From the NCBI GenBank assembly GCA_016932295.1, contig JAFGDC010000138.1, forward strand, positions 1 to 5,226: a stretch of DNA of 5,226 nt. The letters run 5' to 3'. Source of the DNA: a candidate division CSSED10-310 bacterium (GTDB taxonomy: Bacteria; CSSED10-310; JAFGDC01). The position numbers and the translations under genes were made by a program. Each line of letters starts with the position of its first letter. Position 1 is the stretch's first letter. The notes beneath the pieces were generated by a model. It made no database searches and had not been told where the DNA came from. It saw only the letters and a list, made by a program, of their open reading frames with translations. Shown piece by piece: positions 1 to 5,226 of the stretch.

Positions 1-1
1 C

Positions 2-1237
2 GATCTGAACGGCGACGGCAAGCTGGAAATCATTTTCGGCGGCTACGACAATAACGTGTACGTCACCACCTGGCAAGGCGATGCCTTCCCCGGCTGGCCG
101 GTGAACCTGGGCACTGATGTTTTCTCCTCTCCCGCCGTTGCCGATCTGAATGGCGACGGCACCGCTGAAATCGTCATCGCGCTGAAGGACGACAGCGCCG
201 ATCCCCAGTACGGCCGCATCCTGGTCTTCGACTCCAGCGGCAACGTGAAGCCTGGCTGGCCGCGAGAGACGCCCGGTCAGGTATATCCTTCACCCGCACT
301 GGCCGACCTGGACGGTGACGGCGACCTGGAAATCATCCTCGGCTGCGGCAACTACAACGGCGGCGACCCGGCGCGCAGCCGGCTGTTCGCCCTCAACGCC
401 GATGGTACCGATGTGGCCGGCTGGCCGGTCAACATGCCTGATACCCTCTATGCGTCTCCGGCCGTAGGTGACCTGGACGGTGATGGATTACCGGAAATTG
501 TGATCGGTTGTTACGACGGGAATATTTACGCCTACCGTGGCACCGGCGTTTCTGTCCCTGGCTGGCCGGTCGCCACCGGGGACTCGGTGTATAGTTCCGC
601 AGCCATTACCGATATCGAGGGGGACGGCATGGCCGAAGTCTGCGTCGCCAGCGATGACGGCTTTGTTTACCTGCTGCGCCACGACGGTCAGGCGGTGGCG
701 GGGTATCCCATCGAAACCGGCGCGCGCGTGTTCGCTTCGGTCTGCGTCGATGATATGGATGCTGACGGGGACCTGGAAATCGCCGCCGCATCGTCCGTTG
801 GTGACGTATTCCTCTGGAACGATGCCGGCAAGGCCGCCCGGACCACTCACTGGAGCAAGTTCCGCAGCACGCTCCACAACACCGGTGTGTATATGCCTGC
901 CTCCACCAATCCGCCCGTCGTCATCCTGTTCGGCTACTGGAATACCTACATCACCGCGCCGGATGGCGGAACCATGACCCTGCTCACCGCGGTGATCGAC
1001 AACGACGGCCCGGCCGATATCGCCACAGTGGAGCTGTATTACGACGGCGTGCCGACTGGTATCTATCTCGCAGATGACGGCGCTAACGGCGATTTCGCCG
1101 CCGGGGACGGCGTGTTCGGTCTGGTGCTTCCCTTTCCTGGCGGAGCGGTACCGCCCACCAGCCTGATGTTGCAGGTGATGGCTACCGATGGGAGTGGTGC
1201 AACCAGCGCTCTGGCTCCTTACCTGGAGGTCAACTAG
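2..1237 (+). CDS. FG-GAP/VCBS-repeat beta-propeller-like protein, C-terminal part (5' end outside window)
   Basis: The frame is open from the first bases and ends at TAG 1235-1237, so about 411 C-terminal residues are visible and the true start is upstream. Six Asp-rich calcium-loop motifs of the form D-[LIM]-[NDE]-[GA]-D-G occur at visible residues 1, 48, 102, 157, 204 and 251, 47-55 residues apart, as expected for blades of an integrin-alpha-like or VCBS propeller. Most blades also carry a P/A-G-[WY]-P turn (PGWPV, AGWPV, AGYPI). The repeat block closes with HWSKFRSTLHNTGVY, a common ending in this family. A tail of about 105 residues follows, containing DDGANGDFAAGDGVF, which resembles the Ig-like 'choice-of-anchor X' type of domain. 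No C-terminal membrane helix or LPXTG-like signal is visible. By family, such proteins are secreted or surface-exposed and bind ligand or polymer; the actual ligand is unknown. A GTG at 56 is internal and not the start. Confidence 0.9.
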   Translation, partial: DLNGDGKLEIIFGGYDNNVYVTTWQGDAFPGWPVNLGTDVFSSPAVADLNGDGTAEIVIALKDDSADPQYGRILVFDSSGNVKPGWPRETPGQVYPSPALADLDGDGDLEIILGCGNYNGGDPARSRLFALNADGTDVAGWPVNMPDTLYASPAVGDLDGDGLPEIVIGCYDGNIYAYRGTGVSVPGWPVATGDSVYSSAAITDIEGDGMAEVCVASDDGFVYLLRHDGQAVAGYPIETGARVFASVCVDDMDADGDLEIAAASSVGDVFLWNDAGKAARTTHWSKFRSTLHNTGVYMPASTNPPVVILFGYWNTYITAPDGGTMTLLTAVIDNDGPADIATVELYYDGVPTGIYLADDGANGDFAAGDGVFGLVLPFPGGAVPPTSLMLQVMATDGSGATSALAPYLEVN

Positions 1238-1238
1238 C

Positions 1239-1330
1239 CACCTGACACAGGTGCCGGTCACGCCGGCGCAAGAAATTCAGTATGATGCGGACGGCGGAGG
1301 ATTCCGGTCCACCACGCCGCCCTGGGTGGT
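1239..1330. terminator. Convergent intergenic gap with small hairpins; possible weak bidirectional terminator
   Basis: The 124-bp gap between the stop codons of the VCBS gene (+) and the TPR gene (-) holds no gene. Directly after the first stop there is CACCTG-ACA-CAGGTG (1239-1253, 6-bp stem, 3-nt loop), followed by GCCGG-N5-CCGGC (1253-1267). Nearer the TPR stop, ACCAC/GTGGT pair at 1311-1315 and 1326-1330. None is followed by a run of T in either direction, so these are not classical intrinsic terminators. The assignment rests mainly on position between convergent genes. Confidence 0.3.
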
Positions 1331-1361
1331 ATCGCGACCGTGGCCGCGCTGGCGGCAAGGT

Positions 1362-2855
1362 TCAGCGCTTCAGTCGTGTGAGTATCCTCTCCACGTCCTG
1401 TTGTTGGGGATCGAGAGCCAGTGATCGTTCATATGCAGCGATTGCGGCCGTCTTCTGGTCCATGGCCCGATGCGCGGCGCCGAGGAGATTCAGCGTCACC
1501 GTCTCGCGGTTCACAAGCTCACCTGCCGCCGCGAAGGCGAGCACCGCCGCTTCGTACCGCTTGGTGGCGGCAAGCAGCATCCCCAAGGTGAGTTGCAGTT
1601 CCTGGTTTCCGGTATCGAGCGCCGTTCCCGAGCGCAGGAGGTGTTCCGCATCGGTGTATTGTTTGAGCAGGATGAGGATTCTGCCCTTGCGCGCATAGGC
1701 GGATAGGTTGACCGGGTCCCAAAAGAGCGCGTTGTCGCATTGTCTGAGGGCGTCTTCCAATCTTCCCAGGTGCTGGTACAAAACCGCCAGTTCAAGGTGC
1801 AGCTCGACTGAATCCGGCGTGCCTCTCAGGATTCGTCCGATGAGTTCGGCGCTGCGTTGATAGTGTTTCAGTCTTTTATGGAGATGCGCCAGTTCGATGC
1901 TATTGTTCACATCGAACCGATCGATCCGGACAGCCTCCTCCATCAGGTCCGCGGCTTCCTCCAACCGGCCGCTTTCCGCCAGCACATCGGCCAGGGTGGT
2001 GTAAATCCGCGTATCGCCGGGATCCTCATCGAGAAGCAATTGCAGGAGGTCGACAGCCGCCTGGGATGAAACACTACGGTCGATCAGTTTGGCATAGGCC
2101 AGGTTGATCTTGCGTACATCCTTGCGCAGTAACCGGGCACGGCTGATCGCTTCCCATGCTCCGTTACGGTTGCCGGTTTCATTTTCGATGATATAGAGAA
2201 GGTAACAGATGCGGTAATCATCGCCATGACGATGCAGGTACGAATCGATCGCCGCCCGTGCCTGTTCGAACCGGCCCAGTTGAACAAGCACGCCGATGTG
2301 GTTGCGCGCCATGAAGGTTGAACCGGGCAATCTGGCGAGGCATCGGCGGAAAGCGCCATCGGCGCCCTCCAGTTGGCCCCCGGCAAAAGCTGCGACCGCC
2401 CTGTCGCGATCCTTGCGGAACTCGGCGGCGCTGAAGAGCCGGATTCCGATGAGGACCACCATCATAATGACCAGCAGGCTATACACAGAGACCGTCACGA
2501 GCCGGATGTTGGGATTCTCCAAATGGGAAAAAAGAGCGGCCAGTCCCGGCACCGGCTGGTCGACAGGTCGTGGCACCGCTTGTGGCGAGCGCTTCCGCCT
2601 GGCCGGATGCGGGCCACGGACATCGGGCGGCGCTTCGATCCTCCTGGTGACTTCCATCATCCTGGTCGATTGCGGAACGGCGTCGGTCAGCTTGCGGTTG
2701 GCCAGGTCGATATAGTACTTGAGCTGCACGTGGTCCGGCTGCAGGGCCAGGGCTTGTTCCCAAAGCTCGATGGCTTTCCTGTATTCTTCTCTTTCCGAGA
2801 AGCGCAGCCCTTCTCGCAGCAGTCTCACTACTGTCTGATCAACGGATTGGTTCAT
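1362..2855 (-). CDS. Membrane-anchored tetratricopeptide-repeat (TPR) protein
   Basis: The protein is 497 residues, from ATG at 2855-2853 (AGGGAG at 2866-2861, 5-nt spacer) to TGA at 1364-1362. The frame stays open to 3410 antisense to surE, but that extension has no TPR character and lacks the good ribosome site. Residues 7-45 form one TPR-like helix pair (EREEYRKAIELWEQALALQP). A Pro/Arg-rich linker with ARRKR at 85-89 precedes a single hydrophobic helix at about 118-141. By the positive-inside rule the N-terminus is cytoplasmic and the rest is outside. From about 148 on it is TPR-like throughout, clearest at 281-314, 315-348, 349-382, 383-416, 417-449 and 450-483 (e.g. SGRLEEAADLMEEAVRID, LGRLEDALRQCDNALFWDP). 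TPR domains scaffold protein-protein contacts; no enzymatic motif is seen and the partner is unknown. It is divergent from surE and shares its promoter region. Confidence 0.9.
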   Translation of the reverse strand: MNQSVDQTVVRLLREGLRFSEREEYRKAIELWEQALALQPDHVQLKYYIDLANRKLTDAVPQSTRMMEVTRRIEAPPDVRGPHPARRKRSPQAVPRPVDQPVPGLAALFSHLENPNIRLVTVSVYSLLVIMMVVLIGIRLFSAAEFRKDRDRAVAAFAGGQLEGADGAFRRCLARLPGSTFMARNHIGVLVQLGRFEQARAAIDSYLHRHGDDYRICYLLYIIENETGNRNGAWEAISRARLLRKDVRKINLAYAKLIDRSVSSQAAVDLLQLLLDEDPGDTRIYTTLADVLAESGRLEEAADLMEEAVRIDRFDVNNSIELAHLHKRLKHYQRSAELIGRILRGTPDSVELHLELAVLYQHLGRLEDALRQCDNALFWDPVNLSAYARKGRILILLKQYTDAEHLLRSGTALDTGNQELQLTLGMLLAATKRYEAAVLAFAAAGELVNRETVTLNLLGAAHRAMDQKTAAIAAYERSLALDPQQQDVERILTRLKR

Positions 2856-2860
2856 GTTTG

Positions 2861-2866
2861 CTCCCT
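2861..2866 (-). promoter_or_regulatory. Ribosome binding site of the TPR gene
   Basis: On the minus strand AGGGAG sits 5 nt before ATG 2855-2853. It decides the start in favour of MNQSVDQ rather than any codon in the long upstream open stretch antisense to surE. Confidence 0.75.
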
Positions 2867-2872
2867 GTGGTT

Positions 2873-2902
2873 CTGATAGCAAATAGGATTGTAAACTGTC
2901 AA
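2873..2902 (-). promoter_or_regulatory. Predicted sigma-70-type promoter of the TPR gene
   Basis: Reading the minus strand, a perfect -35 box TTGACA lies at 2902-2897. After an 18-nt spacer comes TATCAG (2878-2873), which matches the -10 consensus at four of six positions. The start of transcription would fall near 2866, very close to the ribosome site, so the exact -10 is uncertain. The -35 is the strong part of this call. It lies within the left arm of the inverted repeat 2898-2935. Confidence 0.45.
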
Positions 2903-2935
2903 CGCGCTTCGCCGCGATGAAAACGGCGCGTTGAC
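2898..2935. repeat. Perfect 10-bp inverted repeat between divergent promoters (possible operator)
   Basis: GTCAACGCGC at 2898-2907 is the exact reverse complement of GCGCGTTGAC at 2926-2935, with 18 bp between the arms and 28 bp between arm centres. Each arm holds the TTGAC core of one divergent -35 box plus five shared bases, so the symmetry extends beyond what two -35 hexamers alone would create. This could be a dyad binding site for a regulator controlling the TPR gene and surE together, or a stem in any transcript crossing it. No regulator gene is in the window. Confidence 0.55.
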
Positions 2936-2958
2936 TTTTCGGCGGCTGGTAATAGAGT
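2931..2958 (+). promoter_or_regulatory. Predicted sigma-70-type promoter of surE
   Basis: TTGACT at 2931-2936 (five of six to the -35 consensus) is followed after 16 nt by TAGAGT at 2953-2958 (four of six to the -10 consensus). The start of transcription would be near 2965, giving a leader of about 44 nt before the surE ATG. An alternative TAATAG at 2950-2955 looks better as a -10 but leaves only a 13-nt spacer. Confidence 0.5.
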
Positions 2959-2998
2959 GGAAACGAGCGGTCCGGAGTTGCAAGGTCCGTGAACGTGT

Positions 2999-3004
2999 GG
3001 AGGT
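2999..3004 (+). promoter_or_regulatory. Ribosome binding site of surE
   Basis: GGAGGT ends 4 nt before ATG 3009-3011. It supports the start at MILLTNDDG, where the family normally begins, rather than the 26-codon longer open frame from 2931. Confidence 0.8.
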
Positions 3005-3008
3005 GAGG

Positions 3009-3815
3009 ATGATCCTGTTGACCAATGATGACGGTGTGGCCGCGCCGGGCATTCGCCATGCATTCGAAGTCCTGCGTGAGTTGGACGAGGTGATGGTGGT
3101 GGCGCCCGACCGGCAGATGAGCGCCACCGGGCATGGGATAACCGTTGATGCCGACATCATGGTGCGGCCCGTCACGATTTTCGGCGGGGCGAGTGCCTAC
3201 GAGGTGGCCGGCACTCCCGCGGACTGCGTAAAGGTGGCACTGGCTGGATTGTGCCCGCGGCCTCCGGCCCTGGTGGTATCGGGCATCAATCTGGGGGCGA
3301 ACAGCGGAACCAACGTCTTCTATTCCGGAACGGTGGCGGCGGCCATGGAGGGAACCATATTGGGTTGCCAGGCCATGGCGGTATCGCTGGCGACGTTCAC
3401 GGCTCCTCATTTCGAGACGGCGGCGCGGTATGCGGGCCGGTTGGCGGCGATCCTGCTGGGCGCCCCCTTGCCGGGTGGAGTGTTCTTGAACGTGAATGTG
3501 CCCAACGTCGAGGCATCGCGGATCATGGGAGTGGCGGTGACGCGGCAGGGGACGGGCAGGTACGGGGACGAGTATGCGGTGGCGCCGCGCGGAGACGCAG
3601 CGGGGTATCGGTTGGTGGGAGATTATTACATGCCGGACCTGGGGGATGGCGGCGATGGTGATGGGTATCCCAGCGATGACGATGTCCTGGGTCGGATGCT
3701 GGTGTCGGTGACGCCGATGCGGTTGGTATTAACGGCGGGTGACGAGGTGGCGCGGATGCGGGAGTTATTCGTCGGCTTGGGGAACGGGGTGACCGTGGAG
3801 GAACTGAAGGGGTGA
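3009..3815 (+). CDS. surE: 5'/3'-nucleotidase SurE (survival protein SurE)
   Basis: SurE is a divalent-metal-dependent phosphatase that removes phosphate from nucleoside 5'- and 3'-monophosphates, and in some species from short polyphosphate. It acts in the cytoplasm as a dimer or tetramer. The 268-residue product is within the usual range (about 250-270). The N-terminus MILLTNDDG supplies the metal-binding pair D7/D8. APDRQMSATGHG carries S38, and VSGINLGANSG carries N94, the other expected metal ligands. GTPADCVK (68-75) and YSGTVAAAMEG (105-115) are further family signatures, and LNVNVPN marks the later core. Residues about 208-224 form an unusually Asp/Gly-rich loop, and the family's usual GTD before VSVTP is replaced by a PSDDD-type stretch. 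It stands alone, without the pcm/nlpD partners known from enterobacteria, divergent from the TPR gene and convergent with the CRISPR array 45 bp downstream. Confidence 0.96.
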   Translation: MILLTNDDGVAAPGIRHAFEVLRELDEVMVVAPDRQMSATGHGITVDADIMVRPVTIFGGASAYEVAGTPADCVKVALAGLCPRPPALVVSGINLGANSGTNVFYSGTVAAAMEGTILGCQAMAVSLATFTAPHFETAARYAGRLAAILLGAPLPGGVFLNVNVPNVEASRIMGVAVTRQGTGRYGDEYAVAPRGDAAGYRLVGDYYMPDLGDGGDGDGYPSDDDVLGRMLVSVTPMRLVLTAGDEVARMRELFVGLGNGVTVEELKG

Positions 3816-3860
3816 GGGAAAATAAGTAACCGCGGAACATGTCTCTGATTATCGCCATAT
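3816..3860. other. Leader-distal flank of the CRISPR array, surE-array gap
   Basis: This 45-bp stretch lies between the surE stop and the first repeat on the plus strand. It is A/T-richer than its surroundings but holds no hairpin with a T-run, no degenerate extra repeat and no convincing promoter. The only small symmetries are CCGCGG (3830-3835) and ACATGT (3838-3843). Confidence 0.5.
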
Positions 3861-4560
3861 CGGTTCACCCCCACACGCGTGGGGACAACTTCACGATTTC
3901 TTTTGCAGCCTCAATGCTTAACGGTTCACCCCCACACGCGTGGGGACAACAGGTCCGCCTCACTGAACATGGGAGGCGTAACCGGTTCACCCCCACACGC
4001 GTGGGGACAACTTGTTAGATTCATCCGCACCGGCGTTCTCATACGGTTCACCCCCACACGCGTGGGGACAACGGTAACACACGTCTCCATTGCTCGTGAG
4101 CATTCGGTTCACCCCCACACGCGTGGGGACAACAATGTTATCAAGAAATATTACCGGCAATCCCGCGGTTCACCCCCACACGCGTGGGGACAACCTGGCC
4201 CTCTTCCGCATACGGAGAAGCGCATCCGGTTCACCCCCACACGCGTGGGGACAACGAAAACGCTCACCCAGGTACCCATGCCCTGTTCGGTTCACCCCCA
4301 CACGCGTGGGGACAACTCCTGCGCAGAGACGGGAATGGAGAGCGATAGCGGTTCACCCCCACACGCGTGGGGACAACGCGGTATGCTCGGCGGCGAAAAT
4401 CGGAGGGGCCGGTTCACCCCCACACGCGTGGGGACAACTCGAGGTATCCATACACCCAATGGATCGATGCCGGTTCACCCCCACACGCGTGGGGACAACG
4501 GTGACGATTTCTTCCACCATCTTGCGCACGACGGTTCACCCCCACACGCGTGGGGACAAC
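3861..4560 (-). CRISPR. Type I-E CRISPR array, 12 repeats and 11 spacers
   Basis: Twelve identical 29-bp repeats start at 3861, 3922, 3983, 4044, 4105, 4166, 4227, 4288, 4349, 4410, 4471 and 4532, with an exact 61-bp period, so all 11 spacers are 32 bp. On the plus strand the repeat begins CGGTTCACC and ends GGGGACAAC. On the minus strand it is GTTGT, then stem CCCCAC, loop GCGT, stem GTGGGG, then GTGAACCG. That is the type I-E form, in which Cas6e cuts after the stem and leaves an 8-nt 5' handle, here GTGAACCG. Transcription is therefore inferred on the minus strand, entering from the cas2 side. All spacers differ, and none was recognised by eye elsewhere in this window. The adjacent cas2 and cas1 of the I-E type agree with the repeat class. 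Confidence 0.98.
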
Positions 4561-4578
4561 ACTTCATAACTCATTGTA
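4561..4578 (-). promoter_or_regulatory. Very short CRISPR leader with candidate -10 box
   Basis: Only 18 bp separate the cas2 stop (TAG, 4581-4579) from the first repeat read on the minus strand. They begin with TACAAT (4578-4573), five of six to the -10 consensus, which would place a transcription start about 4-6 nt before the repeat. No good -35 is seen about 17 nt upstream, inside the cas2 3' end (the region reads TTTTTC). The array may thus have a weak promoter overlapping cas2, or may simply be read through from the cas operon. Confidence 0.4.
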
Positions 4579-4851
4579 CTACGGCACACGCACCAGAAAA
4601 AGACCCTCGAAGTCCTCGATACGACGCGCAGTCTTTCCCCAACTCCTGATCCGGTACCCCTGCTCTGTATCACTCGAATGAATCATCAGGCATCCGCCGT
4701 CCCTGGCAGAACCGCACGCCTTCTCCCACAAACGATCCCGCACCATGGCTGAAATCCGCCCCACAAACACGCCCGCCTTGGGCTCCAATAACCACCTGGT
4801 CAATTCACCCCGTAAGCCCACAGGCACATTCTCAAGCACCATCACCACCAT
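4579..4851 (-). CDS. cas2: CRISPR-associated protein Cas2, type I-E (Cas2e)
   Basis: Cas2 pairs with Cas1 in the integrase complex (two Cas1 dimers on a Cas2 dimer) that inserts new spacers at the leader end of the array. The 90-residue length fits the family (E. coli Cas2 is 94). The N-terminus MVVMVLENVPVGLRGELTRWLLEP matches the I-E form ENVP-x-x-LRG-x-L-x-x-WLLE. It is followed by GVFVGRISAMVRDRLWEK (27-44), TEQGYRIRSWG (62-72) and the closing DFEGLFLVRV (80-89). E7 matches the conserved Glu of E. coli Cas2 (E9), which is not needed for adaptation there. The start is ATG 4851-4849, preceded by a G-rich stretch. The gene overlaps the cas1 3' end by 20 bp, implying translational coupling, and its stop lies 18 bp from the array. 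Confidence 0.96.
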   Translation of the reverse strand: MVVMVLENVPVGLRGELTRWLLEPKAGVFVGRISAMVRDRLWEKACGSARDGGCLMIHSSDTEQGYRIRSWGKTARRIEDFEGLFLVRVP

Positions 4852-5226
4852 CTGCCACCCCCATATCAGTGCCCTCTATCCCGTGGCTGCGTCCTCCCGC
4901 CACCTCGCCTTCTTCCGGATCCCACAAACCTCCCGGCGCGGCCCCATCCTCGTCATATCGCTCTTCCCCATCCCCCGCGGCCCGCCGGTCAAGCAACAAC
5001 ACACTCTTGATGTCCGGAATGATCCTCGCCAGCAACCGCGTTCCGGAAAACCGGTCACGGCACGCCAATCGCACCCGCCTTTCCAGATTCGCCGAATCAT
5101 CCGCTGCGGCGTGAAACGCAGCGGGAATGGTGATCTCCGTCTTGTACAGATCGGCCACATCATAGACGAACGACAACATCTTGCCCGTATGCACAAATCC
5201 CAGCGCCGGAGAGAATCCCGCCGATA
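4832..5226 (-). CDS. cas1: CRISPR-associated endonuclease Cas1, type I-E (C-terminal part, 5' end outside window)
   Basis: About 130 C-terminal residues of a protein normally near 300 are visible, ending at TGA 4834-4832. The first readable stretch, SAGFSPALGFVHTGKMLSF and on, is the Cas1e signature. It holds the catalytic metal ligands equivalent to E. coli H208 (His at 5191-5189, in VHTGK) and D221 (Asp at 5152-5150, last residue of YDVAD). The third ligand, equivalent to E141, is beyond the right edge. The tail has LWDPEEGEVAGG, also usual in Cas1e, and ends in a Gly/Asp-rich run. Cas1 is the integrase that joins prespacer 3' ends to the repeat. The GTG at 5194 lies inside the conserved motif and is not a start. 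Further I-E genes are expected upstream, off the right edge; this is inferred from usual gene order. Confidence 0.95.
   Translation of the reverse strand, partial: SAGFSPALGFVHTGKMLSFVYDVADLYKTEITIPAAFHAAADDSANLERRVRLACRDRFSGTRLLARIIPDIKSVLLLDRRAAGDGEERYDEDGAAPGGLWDPEEGEVAGGRSHGIEGTDMGVADGGDGA

Noticed and set aside
488..1261. 257-codon minus-strand open frame opposite the VCBS gene
   Set aside because: It is a shadow of a GC-rich coding strand; the plus-strand frame has repeated calcium-loop motifs and accounts for the region.
2931..3008. 26-residue longer start for SurE
   Set aside because: It begins inside the predicted -35 box, and the family starts at MILLTNDDG with a strong ribosome site.
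2856..3410. N-terminal extension of the TPR protein by 185 codons, antisense to surE
   Set aside because: It overlaps the well-supported surE gene, lacks TPR character, and the start at 2855 has a good ribosome site and a promoter upstream.
3816..3860. Left flank of the array as the true leader, with transcription on the plus strand
   Set aside because: The 8-nt GTGAACCG handle after the stem exists only on the minus strand, as in known type I-E repeats; the plus-strand repeat leaves just 5 nt after the stem. No promoter was seen in the 45 bp.
4195..4226. Imperfect inverted repeat inside one spacer (CTTCCG...CGGAGAAG)
   Set aside because: Too short and imperfect, and spacer content reflects the source element and not a host function.
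3879..4649. Long plus-strand open frames across the CRISPR array with repeating peptides such as VHPHTRGDN, GSPPHAWGQ and RFTPTRVGT
   Set aside because: These are the three translation phases of the 29-bp repeat cycling with the 61-bp period. Open frames through CRISPR arrays are a known annotation artefact.
4869..5114. Plus-strand open frame opposite cas1
   Set aside because: Low-complexity Pro/Ser composition, and the minus strand here encodes the Cas1 signature with catalytic residues.

Overview
The window looks like chromosomal DNA from a GC-rich bacterium. It carries, left to right: the 3' end of a gene for a large secreted beta-propeller-like (FG-GAP/VCBS) protein; a membrane-anchored tetratricopeptide-repeat (TPR) protein on the minus strand; a complete surE nucleotidase gene on the plus strand; a 12-repeat type I-E CRISPR array; and the adaptation genes cas2 (complete) and cas1 (cut by the window edge), both on the minus strand. 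The mix of 'DLDGDG...PGWPV' propeller proteins, TPR proteins and SurE is common in Gram-negative lineages such as Deltaproteobacteria-like and candidate-phylum bacteria. Nothing here fixes the taxon, so I do not name one.

Layout. 2-1237 (+) is the VCBS/FG-GAP protein, whose N-terminus lies upstream of the window. 1238-1361 is a short convergent gap with small hairpins but no T-tract. 1362-2855 (-) is the TPR protein with one mid-protein transmembrane helix. 2856-3008 is a divergent promoter region in which a perfect 10-bp inverted repeat contains the -35 hexamers of both promoters. 3009-3815 (+) is surE. 3816-3860 is a 45-bp gap with no obvious terminator. 3861-4560 is the CRISPR array (12 identical 29-bp repeats, 11 spacers of exactly 32 bp). 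4561-4578 is all that separates the array from cas2. 4579-4851 (-) is cas2 and 4832 to beyond 5226 (-) is cas1, the two overlapping by 20 bp.

How the parts fit. By the repeat sequence (the Cas6e-type handle GTGAACCG is on the minus strand), pre-crRNA is read on the minus strand, in the same direction as cas1-cas2. The leader end is therefore the cas2-proximal end. The remaining interference genes of a type I-E system would be expected beyond the right edge. The notable feature is that the usual leader has almost no room: only 18 bp lie between the cas2 stop codon and the first repeat, with a TACAAT -10-like hexamer directly after the stop. surE runs towards the array from the other side with no visible terminator. 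I see no wholly new system. The most interesting points are the compressed leader, the perfectly uniform array, and the symmetric divergent promoter between the TPR gene and surE.
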